Assembly: GCA_903843305.1 (NCBI GenBank)
Contig: CAIMPI010000011.1
Span: 22,635-86,634, forward strand
Direction: 5' to 3'
DNA length: 64,000 nt
Origin: an uncultured Chlorobiaceae bacterium
GTDB lineage: Bacteria; Bacteroidota; Chlorobiia; Chlorobiales; Chlorobiaceae
Position numbers and translations under genes: made by a program. Positions 8,634 through 17,230 of the stretch are shown piece after piece (positions within the stretch are counted from its first letter, which is position 1; each line of letters starts with the position of its first letter). The notes under the pieces were generated by a model. It had not been told where the DNA came from. It saw nothing but the letters and a program-made list of their open reading frames with translations, and did not search any database.

Positions 8634-9677
8634 TTACAGCAATCGTTTTCCGAGAGCGCTGAACGAAATGACAAGAAGGATGGTGAGCGCTTCGATTATC
8701 ATGAAGATATCCTTTGGTATCCAGGCGTTGACCGTCAGTCCTCCGTATTCAAGGCATCCGAAAAAAAACGCCGAGAGGAAAATCCACAACGGATGAGCGC
8801 CAGCGAGCAGAGCCACTGCGATGCCTGTAAAGCCGATTCCACCTGTCATTCCTGACTCATAATAGTGTTTATAGCCGAGCACAATGTTTGCCGCTCCAAG
8901 CCCTGCAGCAGCTCCACCGAGGCTCATGGCGGTGATACTGTGCATTCCCGCATTGATTCCTCCATACCGTGCAGCCTCAGGTTGGAGGCCCGCAGCCCTC
9001 ATTTCGTAGCCGAACCTCGAATAATAAAGGAGAACCCAGAAGAGCAGCGCCACGCCGACCGTCAGAATTGTGCTGAGATTGGCAGGAGAGTTGGTGAACC
9101 ATCCTGTGACAGAGCCATAGGTCGGTATCATGGCGTTATCCGTAATTTGGGCAGTATGAACCGTCGATGGAATCGCAAAATGGTAAGTCAGCAAATATCC
9201 GGTAATACCTTGGGCAATGAAATTCAGCATGATGGTTGCGATAACCTCATTGACGCCAAAGCGTACCTTGAGCACTCCAGCCAGCAGTGCCCAGCCAGCT
9301 CCTGCGGCCATTGCTGAAAGAATGCAGAGCGGGATAGCAATAAGGGATGTGAGACTCGCTGGAAGTATGGCGCCGGTCATTGCAGCGGCGAATGCTCCCA
9401 TAAGAAGCTGCCCTTCGGCCCCGATGTTGAAAAGCCTGACCTGAAAAGGAATTGCAACGGCAAGCCCCACAAGCACAAGCGTTGTCATCCTGAATACTAC
9501 CTGCCCGATTCCGTAGGGTGTACCGAGTGTTGCATGCAACATTTTCTGAAAAATCATGAGCGGATCACAGCCTGCCAGAGCAATGATCAGACTGCTGACG
9601 GCGAGCGCAGAGAGAAGAGAGAAAAAGGGTATGAGAAGCCGGAGATTTTTTGAATTCATGGTATTCAGGTTGTTCAC
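8634..9677 (-). CDS. ABC transporter permease, BMP/nucleoside (YufP-like) type
   Basis: Membrane permease of the RbsC/LivH superfamily, 347 residues with about 8-10 membrane helices. It has the characteristic FNIGAEGQLLMGAF segment and FGVNEVIATIMLNFIA, both typical of the YufP/NupP branch that takes up nucleosides with a BMP-family lipoprotein. Its start overlaps the stop of the ATPase gene by 4 bases (ATGA), so the two are coupled. The second permease (YufQ-like) and the binding protein usual for this class are not adjacent; they must be elsewhere or have been lost. Confidence 0.85.
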   Translation of the reverse strand: MNNLNTMNSKNLRLLIPFFSLLSALAVSSLIIALAGCDPLMIFQKMLHATLGTPYGIGQVVFRMTTLVLVGLAVAIPFQVRLFNIGAEGQLLMGAFAAAMTGAILPASLTSLIAIPLCILSAMAAGAGWALLAGVLKVRFGVNEVIATIMLNFIAQGITGYLLTYHFAIPSTVHTAQITDNAMIPTYGSVTGWFTNSPANLSTILTVGVALLFWVLLYYSRFGYEMRAAGLQPEAARYGGINAGMHSITAMSLGGAAAGLGAANIVLGYKHYYESGMTGGIGFTGIAVALLAGAHPLWIFLSAFFFGCLEYGGLTVNAWIPKDIFMIIEALTILLVISFSALGKRLL

Positions 9678-11215
9678 GTGATATGAAGACCAATCTCTTT
9701 TTCGAACTCATGTTCTGCCTCTCTCTTGAGTGCGACCTCCTCCTGACTGAATTCGTGTCGGATTGAACCCTTGTAGAGGCAGCCGATACGCGTTGAAAGC
9801 GCAATGATCTCTTCCAGTTCAGAGGAGACAAGAAGAATTGCCATACCGCTTTTGCGAGCCTCGATAATCTTTTTATGGATGGTCTCAATTGCGCCGATAT
9901 CAACACCTCTGGTAGGTTGGGCAAGAATAAGCAGGGAGATACTTGGTCGGTTTAGTTCCCGGGCAAGAACGACCTTCTGCTGGTTGCCTCCCGAGAGGGC
10001 GCTGAGGGGTTGGCGGTCTGGTGAGGTGCACCTGATATCATATTCTGAGATCATCGCTTCAGTATAACTCTTTATGGTGCGGTTGTTAAACCCCATACCC
10101 TGGTGAAAAGAGTGCTCCCGATGCCTGCCGAACAGCAGATTTTCAGAGATGGTGTAGTCAAGGATAACCGCATGTCGGAGACGGTTTTCAGGAGTGTGGG
10201 AGACGCCCATAAGCGCGATCTCTGCCGGTTTTTTCCCGATGATCGAACGCCCTTTGAGTGTTGCGTCACCCGAGATGACGCTTCCCTCGGCCGCAAGCCC
10301 CCAGAGCGCCTGCAAAAGTTCGCTCTGCCCATTTCCTTCAACTCCTGCAATCCCGTAGATCTCTCCGGCCCTGACATTCAGGGTGAGGTCATGAAGCCTC
10401 TCTTCGCCTTTCGGGGTGCGAAAACTGAGCTTGTTGATGTTAAGAATGGTTTCTCCAGGCGAAGGTAAGGGATTGGTAACCCGTAACAGCACACTGCGTC
10501 CCACCATCATCCGGGCAAGTTCCGGCTTGGTCACAGAGGCGGCAGGTACAGTGCCGACAATTTCCCCTTTTCTCATAACGCTGACGGTGTCGGCTACAGC
10601 CAGTACCTCATCCAGTTTATGGGTAATAAGGATAACGGTTTTTCCCTTGTCGCGGAGCGATCGGAGCGTAGCAAAAAGCATGTCCGTTTCAGAGGGTGTG
10701 AGTACGGCAGTTGGTTCATCAAAAATCATGATGGATGCCTGACGGAACAGGAGCTTGAGAATTTCAACCCGTTGCTGTTCGCCAATGCTGAGGCTTGCAA
10801 CCGGAGCGTCAGGGTCTACGGCCAGCCCGTAGGCTTCGGCTTCTTTCCGGATAAGAGCTTTAGCCTTTTCCAGGGGGAGAGGTCCAAAAAGCCAGGCCTG
10901 TTCATGGCCGAGAATGATGTTTTCCGCAACCGAGAGTTCCTGGACAAGCATAAAGTGCTGATGAACCATCCCTATACCAGCCTTGATGGCATCCCGTGGA
11001 GAGGTGAAGTGGGCAGGTTTACCTTGTATGACAACCTCGCCCGACGTAGGCTGGTGCATTCCGTAGATGATTTTTGTCAACGTACTTTTTCCGGCCCCGT
11101 TTTCACCGACAAGCGCATGAATGGTGCCCTCTTCGACAGAAAGCGAGATATTGCTGTTTGCGGCAAAGCTTCCAAACCTTTTTGAAACACCGCTCAAACG
11201 GACGGCAATACCCAT
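9674..11215 (-). CDS. ABC transporter ATPase with two nucleotide-binding domains (YufO-like)
   Basis: A 513-residue ATPase made of two fused ABC domains, as in RbsA/MglA and the nucleoside importer YufO. The first domain has Walker A GENGAGKST, signature LSIGEQQRVEIL and Walker B IMIFDEPTAVL. The second has the weaker Walker A-like GVEGNGQSE, signature LSGGNQQKVVLAREL and LLILAQPTRGVD. The degenerate second Walker A is usual in this family. It powers the permease encoded directly downstream; bchC ends 21 bases upstream on the same strand and could share a transcript. Confidence 0.88.
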   Translation of the reverse strand: MGIAVRLSGVSKRFGSFAANSNISLSVEEGTIHALVGENGAGKSTLTKIIYGMHQPTSGEVVIQGKPAHFTSPRDAIKAGIGMVHQHFMLVQELSVAENIILGHEQAWLFGPLPLEKAKALIRKEAEAYGLAVDPDAPVASLSIGEQQRVEILKLLFRQASIMIFDEPTAVLTPSETDMLFATLRSLRDKGKTVILITHKLDEVLAVADTVSVMRKGEIVGTVPAASVTKPELARMMVGRSVLLRVTNPLPSPGETILNINKLSFRTPKGEERLHDLTLNVRAGEIYGIAGVEGNGQSELLQALWGLAAEGSVISGDATLKGRSIIGKKPAEIALMGVSHTPENRLRHAVILDYTISENLLFGRHREHSFHQGMGFNNRTIKSYTEAMISEYDIRCTSPDRQPLSALSGGNQQKVVLARELNRPSISLLILAQPTRGVDIGAIETIHKKIIEARKSGMAILLVSSELEEIIALSTRIGCLYKGSIRHEFSQEEVALKREAEHEFEKEIGLHIT

Positions 11216-11235
11216 AACATGAGGATTTTCAGTCG

Positions 11236-12261
11236 TTATACCCAGCTCAACACGGTTTTGATAGATTCCTTGCCGTCAAGCGCTTTGCGATAAGCCAGTT
11301 CAAACTGTGAAACCGGATAGACACCGGTGAAGAATTTTTCGGTCTCAAGCCTTCCGCCCTCAAGCAGGGAGACGGCCTCTTTCAGGTTCGACAGAGTGGT
11401 TATACTGGAGCTGATGATCACCGGTTCCTTATGCTGTATCAGGCGGTAATCATAGGCCATAACCTCATAATTGCCCATCAGCAGAACTATAGCTTGCTGC
11501 TTCATCAGGCGAGTGGCCTTTTCAACCATCAGGATTCTGCCGGTCGTTTCAATAATAAGATCGTAGGTATTGTTGAACTCCTCGGTGAAATCGTCAATAT
11601 CGAGAGCAATATGTTCAGCATGGGAGAGCTGCCCCCTGATACTGAAAATTTCGACAGCATCCACATGCTTGATGCCAAGCGAGTGAAGGTACTCCGACAC
11701 CATGAGGCCGACCGAGCCGAGACCAAGCACAAGGACTTTCGACGAAGCCTCAAGAGGCACTTTGTCGATGGCGCTAACCGCGTAGGCAAGCAGGCCGGTG
11801 AGCAGATCGCGGTGGACAGGAGGACGGCCAAGAGCAAGAACATTCTGCCGCGATGTGGGAATGATCTCTGCATGGCAGCCAGCGTAGGGCTCAATTCCCA
11901 GCCAGCGATCCCCCTTGAAAACGTAGACAAAATCACCTGCTTGCAGATCGGTGACTCCTGAGCCGGTTTTGATAACCTGCCCAATAGCCTCACTGCCTGG
12001 CATGATCGGATAGGTGAAGACTCTGCTCGATACCGGTTTGTTAGTCAGAAGAAGCCGGTCAAATCCTGGAGTTATCGTGCTTGCAATAGTTTTGACCAGA
12101 ACATCGTCAGGCTGATCGGCATGGTACGCAGCACTCTGCAATTTAAGCTTGTTGGCCTTCAGCAAAACAATCGCTTGAGCTTCTCCCTTCATGGTCATTG
12201 GTGTGGTTACTTCGTGAATTTTTCTGGAGCGCAGAATACCAAAGCGCTTATCCTTTTGCAT
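11236..12261 (-). CDS. bchC: Bacteriochlorophyllide dehydrogenase BchC
   Basis: A member of the medium-chain dehydrogenase family that resembles BchC, the 3-(1-hydroxyethyl) bacteriochlorophyllide a dehydrogenase of bacteriochlorophyll a synthesis. Evidence: an N-terminal GroES-like half with the family pattern STITPGFDRLL...YPIMPGSEAIG, the GDxVYVFKG segment, and a Rossmann nucleotide site (VLVLGLGSVGLM). The catalytic zinc ligands of ordinary alcohol dehydrogenases are not evident, as in BchC. This is the main clue that the organism is a phototroph. The start is uncertain: the ATG at 12261 has AAGGG directly touching it, while alignment to known BchC N termini favours the ATG at 12198 or 12192. 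Confidence 0.78.
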   Translation of the reverse strand: MQKDKRFGILRSRKIHEVTTPMTMKGEAQAIVLLKANKLKLQSAAYHADQPDDVLVKTIASTITPGFDRLLLTNKPVSSRVFTYPIMPGSEAIGQVIKTGSGVTDLQAGDFVYVFKGDRWLGIEPYAGCHAEIIPTSRQNVLALGRPPVHRDLLTGLLAYAVSAIDKVPLEASSKVLVLGLGSVGLMVSEYLHSLGIKHVDAVEIFSIRGQLSHAEHIALDIDDFTEEFNNTYDLIIETTGRILMVEKATRLMKQQAIVLLMGNYEVMAYDYRLIQHKEPVIISSSITTLSNLKEAVSLLEGGRLETEKFFTGVYPVSQFELAYRKALDGKESIKTVLSWV

Positions 12262-12369
12262 CCCTTGATGTTCTTGGGAAGATAAGGAAAAGAAGGAAGA
12301 TAAACAGGGCAGGGAAATTTGAAAATGGAAATAAAAAGATTCAAGATATGAGGTGGTCTCCCATCTTAT

Positions 12370-12406
12370 TTCTTAAATCCCGTAAGGATGAAATATCGGT
12401 AGCAAC
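12370..12406. repeat. Fragment of a dispersed repeat
   Basis: The segment TCTTAAATCCCGTAAGGATG followed by AAATATCGGTAGCAACC closely matches the right half of the element at 28302-28386. This looks like one end of an 85-base dispersed element. Confidence 0.55.
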
Positions 12407-12493
12407 CAGCGTGGAGAGGCTGGAAATTTTTTTGCGGTAAAGCAATTTTATTGTCTCTTTGTCAACCGTCCATTGTCCATTGAAAAAATGTCT

Positions 12494-14011
12494 TCAGATC
12501 TTCTCCCATTCAAACTTGCTGACATTTCTGGCCTTCGGGTCAAAGACGATGCCAATCAGGTAGCGTTCACCGCTGTATTTCTCGTAATATTTCATCTTTT
12601 TGATCTGCTCAAGCGGCTCCTTGTCGGTCACTTTGAACTCAAACAGCAAAGTTTTCCCTTCGACCTTCAGCGTCAGATCAATTCTGCCCTTGTTACTCAC
12701 ATCCTCGGCGATGATATCGACCCCGAGACTGGCAAAATAGGCATAAAGCACGCTGGCGTAAAAGCCTTCGTAACTTTCAATAGAGTTGTTGGTGAAATTA
12801 TTGTAGGCAATGCTTGCAAAAAGGCGTTTGATGACTGGCTCCAAGCGTTCAACAGCTGCGGCGTTGATGAGATCAAGCAGCTCATGGCGGATCGGCTCTT
12901 TTTCCGAAACACTGGCCATTGATTGCAAAATGTAATTGTTAAAACTGATCTGCACCTCCTTGTTGGGAAATCCCAACTCGTAACCAACTCCCATGCCTGA
13001 CGGCAGCACTCTCTTGATGGTCAAATAGCCGGTTTGAAACATAATCGTTTCAAGATTGAGCGACTCAATGTTAAAGCTGTTGAGCAAACTTTTGTCAACG
13101 TTGATATTGAGAAAATCAGGAATGAAATAGCGGTTTTTTTTGATCAACTCAACCAGAAAGCGCGGAGTACCGGTTTCGAACCAGTAATTGTCAAACACAA
13201 ACCTGTTCTTGATAAAGAGCAGAATATCATAAGGGTTATAGACTTTGTCACCCAAAAAGTTATACCCGTTGTACCACCGCTTTACCTGTTCCATTTCGAC
13301 GCCCTCAAGATATGGAGCAAAAGCGGTCTCCACATCAAGCTGGGTGTAGCCGCAGACAGTGCCATAGTCGGGATTGAGGCTGATATCTTCGAGATTATTC
13401 AAACCACTGAAAAGCGACACCTTGGAGAATTTGCTTACCCCGGTGAGGAAGGTAAAGCGCAGATACTCGTCGTTCTCCTTGATTTTTGTATAAAAGTCCC
13501 GCATTCCATCCCTGATGGTGAGCGCCTCAGGGATATTTTCAATATTGTCCAGGATGGGCTTGTCGTACTCATCAACGAGAATGACAACCTTCTGCTTATA
13601 TTTCTCGGATGCCTTTTTGATTAATTCTGCAAAAAAGTATTGTGCTCTTGACCTGTTTTCACACTTCAGCCCAAGTCGCTCCTCATTGGATTTGAGTATG
13701 TGCAACAAATCCACCTCAAGATCGGCCTTTGAGTGAACCCCGCCACTGAAACTTATCTTGATGACCGGCCAGGTCACCTCCCAGTTCCATTGCTCCTCAA
13801 TGAGAAGCCCCCTGAAAAGCTCCCGTTTTCCCTCAAAAATATTTTTCAGCGTATCAAGAAACAGGCTTTTGCCGAAACGGCGTGGCCGCGACAGAAAGAC
13901 ATAGCGATAATTGTCAATCAATGCACGGGCAATCTCCGTTTTATCGATGTAAAGATAATCACCCTCGATGATTGTCCTGAAGGTCTGTATTCCTACTGGC
14001 AACTTTTGCAT
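12494..14011 (-). CDS. AAA-ATPase-like protein with C-terminal PD-(D/E)XK nuclease domain
   Basis: A 505-residue protein of the AAA-ATPase_like (PF09820) plus PDDEXK_9 (PF08011) family, which is abundant and often multicopy in Bacteroidota, Chlorobiota and other anaerobes. Residues 1-210 carry an early YIDKT motif, the P-loop region SRPRRFGKSL and the Walker-B-like VILVDEYDKP. The C-terminal 130 residues have the nuclease-type core GRIDLTLKVEGKTLLFEFKV (Asp...Glu-x-Lys). The biological role is unknown; mobility and defence have been suggested. The ATG at 14011 is preferred to a TTG at 14020, because GAGG touches the TTG. It is isolated, with a spacer of 500 bases upstream. Confidence 0.85.
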   Translation of the reverse strand: MQKLPVGIQTFRTIIEGDYLYIDKTEIARALIDNYRYVFLSRPRRFGKSLFLDTLKNIFEGKRELFRGLLIEEQWNWEVTWPVIKISFSGGVHSKADLEVDLLHILKSNEERLGLKCENRSRAQYFFAELIKKASEKYKQKVVILVDEYDKPILDNIENIPEALTIRDGMRDFYTKIKENDEYLRFTFLTGVSKFSKVSLFSGLNNLEDISLNPDYGTVCGYTQLDVETAFAPYLEGVEMEQVKRWYNGYNFLGDKVYNPYDILLFIKNRFVFDNYWFETGTPRFLVELIKKNRYFIPDFLNINVDKSLLNSFNIESLNLETIMFQTGYLTIKRVLPSGMGVGYELGFPNKEVQISFNNYILQSMASVSEKEPIRHELLDLINAAAVERLEPVIKRLFASIAYNNFTNNSIESYEGFYASVLYAYFASLGVDIIAEDVSNKGRIDLTLKVEGKTLLFEFKVTDKEPLEQIKKMKYYEKYSGERYLIGIVFDPKARNVSKFEWEKI

Positions 14012-14531
14012 GGCACTCAACCTCGATGTGAAACGTTAACCATCATGAGTATCGGTTTTTCTTCTTCATCAATGGATCGCAGGGGAGGGAAATCCAGCCG
14101 AACCCCCCACAACAAAAAGCGGCAGCTCAAACGATGTCGCCAGATCAGCCGTGTAAAAGTCCAGCACAGTGTTAGAATGTATTCGGGAAAGGCGCATCAG
14201 TCAACGTAATAGTTCTCAAAATCATAGTATCATCACAATATGCGAAAAAGAGAAAGAATAGTCACAGAAGAATACATCAAGCCATGTATAACGTTTGCTT
14301 CAGCATGTCGATCAGCATCAAACAGAAAGACTCGCCCCTGTGCTGAGCACAAGGATTTTTTTGTAATTTGGAGATCCTCCATCACCATGAATCGATATCG
14401 ATAATGTCAAAGCTTTGATGTCCACTATTATATCGACCTGAAAATATTACTATGAAGCTCCACTGCGCCGAGTACCGCACTGCTCCGCCTGATGAGAAAG
14501 ATCGTATTCTACTGTCCGGTTGAATGATGGG
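14012..14531. other. Gene-free stretch
   Basis: No convincing gene, RNA or terminator was seen in these 520 bases. Short open frames exist on both strands but lack ribosome sites and recognisable motifs. An ATCGATATCGAT palindrome lies near 14390. The upstream region of the - strand AAA gene lies here. Confidence 0.4.
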
Positions 14532-14966
14532 TTAGCCCGTGGCAACATGCTTGAACAGAAAAGCGGATGAAGACGGGCAAAGCCCTGAGAATTGAGATGT
14601 GGCTTGAATGGCCTGTGGTGCCTTTTGACGAGAGGCAGGAGTGTAACCAAGCTTCAAGAAGAAAGCCTCAGCGGAGGTTGTAAGCAAAAACAGCGAGTCA
14701 ACGCCATGCGAGGCAGCAAAGTTTTCGAGGAAGATGACCAATTTACGGGCAAGACCACGTTTGCGGAAAGCTTGAGAAACCGCAAGAGATCGCAGCAAAC
14801 CGACGGATTGATAGGTTTCCATGCCGATAACGGCAACCAAGGAGCCAGCAACCTGAATACCGAAAAACTGTGGTGGCGATGCCGCCGAAATATCAGAAAT
14901 AGGTAAATTGCAGTCCGTAAGCAGGGGAAGAATTTCGTCGAGCGATGACAGCGGTTCAATGTTCAT
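14532..14966 (-). CDS. GNAT acetyltransferase, ArsN2-like
   Basis: A 144-residue GNAT acetyltransferase. The acetyl-CoA site is LLRSLAVSQAFRKRGLARKL; further landmarks are LFLLTTSAEAFFLKLGY and the C-terminal LCPSSSAFLFKH. This combination matches the ArsN2 family found with arsenic genes; ArsN-type proteins acetylate arsenic-containing or antibiotic substrates. No ars gene is adjacent, so the substrate remains open. I chose the ATG at 14966 because ArsN2 proteins begin about 20 residues before the DIS/DL segment; a TTG at 15023 gives an unlikely extension. Confidence 0.72.
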   Translation of the reverse strand: MNIEPLSSLDEILPLLTDCNLPISDISAASPPQFFGIQVAGSLVAVIGMETYQSVGLLRSLAVSQAFRKRGLARKLVIFLENFAASHGVDSLFLLTTSAEAFFLKLGYTPASRQKAPQAIQATSQFSGLCPSSSAFLFKHVATG

Positions 14967-15036
14967 GGGAAGCGGGCTAACGATAAAGCTCAGCGGGGCG
15001 CGGTAGCGCGTCCGCTGGAGCAACTTGTTCGATGAT

Positions 15037-15297
15037 TCATTTCTCTTTCCAGCGGTTTAGTTTTGGAATGCTTCTGGTAAAGATCCATGCTACAAATCCA
15101 TGCATTCCCATTTCCTTCATCTTTCCGATGCAGAACTCTTGCATCTTCTGAGGGGTGTTTATTTCAGGAGAGCTGAAAGCCCCGCCTATGTAGCAGTAGC
15201 TGCAATACTCAGTACTCTTGCTGCCGTCAGCATTCGTTCCCCCATTCTGGGGATCTTTTTTTATCGGCATCCCGCAACTTTGGCAAAACTTGTTCAT
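15037..15297 (-). CDS. Zinc-ribbon protein (Zn_ribbon_2 type)
   Basis: An 86-residue protein. It starts with MNKFCQSCGMPIKKDPQ and has a second Cys pair in EYCSYCYIGG, giving a four-Cys zinc ribbon of the PF12674 type; the C-terminal part has FCIGKMKEMG and an aromatic/basic tail. Such proteins are small, often annotated only as zinc-ribbon proteins, and may act in regulation or protein contacts. The ATG at 15297 has an excellent ribosome site (GAGAGGAG, 6 bases spacing). It is downstream of a 360-base region with no gene. Confidence 0.75.
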   Translation of the reverse strand: MNKFCQSCGMPIKKDPQNGGTNADGSKSTEYCSYCYIGGAFSSPEINTPQKMQEFCIGKMKEMGMHGFVAWIFTRSIPKLNRWKEK

Positions 15298-15656
15298 ATC
15301 ATCTCCTCTCCATCGAACAATAATTATGTTGATCCACATAAACAGCGGATTCTTGAATTATAAACGTAAATAGATGTTAATCTTTTATTTTGTTGACACT
15401 TATACTATGTAATGCTTCTTATTTCTGTTTTTTATAAGGATCGGCATAAAAGCACTGTTTACTTGCTCTTTTATGGAAAAGAGTTGATATAATGTACGCA
15501 TGGATTTTGAGTATTCCATCGGCGGTGGTGTAATATTTTTCGCAGCGGTATGGGCAGTTCAGTGGAAGCGAAAGCAAATATGCTTGCAGATCGGCGTGAA
15601 AGCCAAGTGCTTTCAGAGGTTTGGGTTAAGCCAGAACTGGCGGTGTGAACAAAAGC
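15298..15656. other. Gene-free stretch
   Basis: No gene was seen. It is AT-rich near 15370-15450 and contains TTGACACTTATACT at about 15388, which could be part of a promoter, but the spacing to a -10 box is not convincing. Confidence 0.35.
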
Positions 15657-16376
15657 CTATGGCGCAATTTTAGTGAGCGGCCAAGCCACCTTGAGTTGTT
15701 CGGAGCTGCCATTAAACACGTTTATGTCCATATCGGGTTTTGTGCCGGGTATGGGCATCTGGGGAAGTATCTCACTGGAAAACTGCCAAAGTGTGTAGGT
15801 GGGCCAGACGCCGTGTGGAAAGTCGGTGACCTTTGACTTAAAGCGCGCGTACCAAAGCGGTGTCTTCGAGAATACGCTGTTTTTATATTTAGCAGCTATG
15901 AGTTTCGCACTGGAGTGATTGGTGTAGAGAACCGGGTAGCGACCTGTACGAGCTTTTACGCGCTCCACAAACAGGATGGCCTCGTCTACGTTCATCAGAG
16001 TTTTTGACTGAGCGTCTTCAAGGTCCAATGCGATCAGTTCATCGGGTTCCGGTTTGACCGTATCGATGTAAAAGTCAGCCTGTTTTTCGGGTTGGCCGCT
16101 TATACCCCAGTGATACGAGCCCCAGAGGTAACCGTGTTTGCGAGCCTCTTCCTTGCGCTTTCTGTAGCCGGGATCAAGTTTCGTTGTGCCGATTGTGGCC
16201 TTGTGAATGATCGCGACGACCCGCGGTTCAGTTTTCAACTTGTTCCAATCAATTGCGTTCGCGTAGTACGGATCGATTACGATGGCGACCTTCGGATCCT
16301 TCCAAGGGGCATTAAACTCGGCCGAAGAGGCAATGGCAGGAAGCATCAGGAGCACAAAAAAAGCAATCTTGTTCAT
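15657..16376 (-). CDS. Exported GH25-family lysozyme-like protein
   Basis: A 239-residue protein with a signal peptide (MNKIAFFVLLMLPAIASSAE). The mature part matches glycoside hydrolase family 25 (muramidase): an early VIDPYYANAIDW strand, HKATIGT, a GSYHWG strand and the acidic IALDLED strand that carries catalytic Asp/Glu in this family, then LWYARF and LWQFSS. It would cut the beta-1,4 bond of peptidoglycan in the periplasm or outside. The ATG at 16376 has AAGGAG 8 bases upstream; longer frames are not supported. Possible roles are wall remodelling or attack on other cells. It lies beside an IS21-like end, so it may be acquired. Confidence 0.82.
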   Translation of the reverse strand: MNKIAFFVLLMLPAIASSAEFNAPWKDPKVAIVIDPYYANAIDWNKLKTEPRVVAIIHKATIGTTKLDPGYRKRKEEARKHGYLWGSYHWGISGQPEKQADFYIDTVKPEPDELIALDLEDAQSKTLMNVDEAILFVERVKARTGRYPVLYTNHSSAKLIAAKYKNSVFSKTPLWYARFKSKVTDFPHGVWPTYTLWQFSSEILPQMPIPGTKPDMDINVFNGSSEQLKVAWPLTKIAP

Positions 16377-16404
16377 GGAACGTCTCCTTGTTGGGTCTGA
16401 GTAT

Positions 16405-16480
16405 TCCGGTGAAAGTTTACCACTGATTCCTTGCGAATATGTACCACCGGTTCCGGTGCAAAGTGTACCACCTTTTTCAT
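16405..16480. mobile_element. Possible IS21-family terminal repeat remnant
   Basis: Three spaced blocks reading (G)TTTACCAC, TGTACCACC and TGTACCACC, separated by GATTCC/GGTTCC-type segments, resemble the multiple terminal repeats at one end of IS21-family elements. No istA or istB gene is present, so this would be a solo end left by deletion. Recognition rests on memory of such ends. Confidence 0.4.
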
Positions 16481-16631
16481 GCAAGATTTGCTTTTAGAAC
16501 TTACAGAATTATTTCCAAATTCCTTCTTCGTAATGATTCACCTTTCAACTCAATTCGGTGGGTATTTCCGACTATACATCTTTTGTCCTCCTGTGTCGTG
16601 CCGGGCCTAACATTGTTAAGACTGATTAGGT

Positions 16632-16958
16632 TCAAGGAGTTTTCAGCAAACAATTGAGGCGAACATCTTCCTTGAACGGCCCTTTCAACGACCACTTGCA
16701 GTTAACGTAACCTGGCATCCTCATGACCACGTTAATATTTTCTTCGTAGTACGGTACGTTAATTGTCGAATTAGTCTTGCCGATGAGTTCGCTATTAACC
16801 CAGATTTCCGCTCCATCGGGAGTGGAGGTAGTAATTAGCTTCAAAACTCCTATAGTGGTCCAAGGTGCCATCATGGGAGCAGGCGGTGGCGTACACGGCG
16901 TTTCACGTTCCGCGAGAATCGGACTATTGATTACGAGACGGTAAGCATTTGGAAACAT
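16632..16958 (-). CDS. PEGA-domain protein, possibly truncated
   Basis: A 108-residue frame. About residues 40-105 match a PEGA domain (STPDGAEIWVNSELIGKT and a later VVMRMPGY), a surface-type beta domain often found with caspase-like or Ser/Thr kinase proteins. No signal peptide is visible. Just upstream, another frame (16967-17176) reads protein-like up to GDKLPWL and then stops; it could be the separated N-terminal part, joined by a frameshift near 16970. The caspase-like gene at 17231 is on the same strand directly upstream, so the two may belong to one module. Confidence 0.55.
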   Translation of the reverse strand: MFPNAYRLVINSPILAERETPCTPPPAPMMAPWTTIGVLKLITTSTPDGAEIWVNSELIGKTNSTINVPYYEENINVVMRMPGYVNCKWSLKGPFKEDVRLNCLLKTP

Positions 16959-17230
16959 CTTGTCTTTTATAACCAAGGAAGCTTATCCCCTTCGTTTACT
17001 AACAAATTGGACCAGAAGTAGTTATCTGGAACGATCCTACAAACCGGGTAAAGAGTTTGCCCCGTCCTAAAAGGCGAGAGCACGAGTTGCTTTTTGTAGG
17101 GAAAGCGGGGGAGTTCAAATCTGCCGTCAGTCCGCCTGACGTGGAAGCTTACCCGCCAGCGCCTACCACAAAACATGAAAACACAAAACAGTTTGTGGAC
17201 GCTGGTCGGGTGTAGCTTGCCGCTTTATGG

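Noticed and set aside
13733..14209. 158-residue frame on the + strand inside and beyond the AAA gene
   Set aside because: Antisense to a well-supported gene, low-complexity composition, no motif.
16967..17176. 69-residue frame between the PEGA and caspase-like genes as a separate gene
   Set aside because: No start context; more likely a piece of a frameshifted PEGA protein or nothing.
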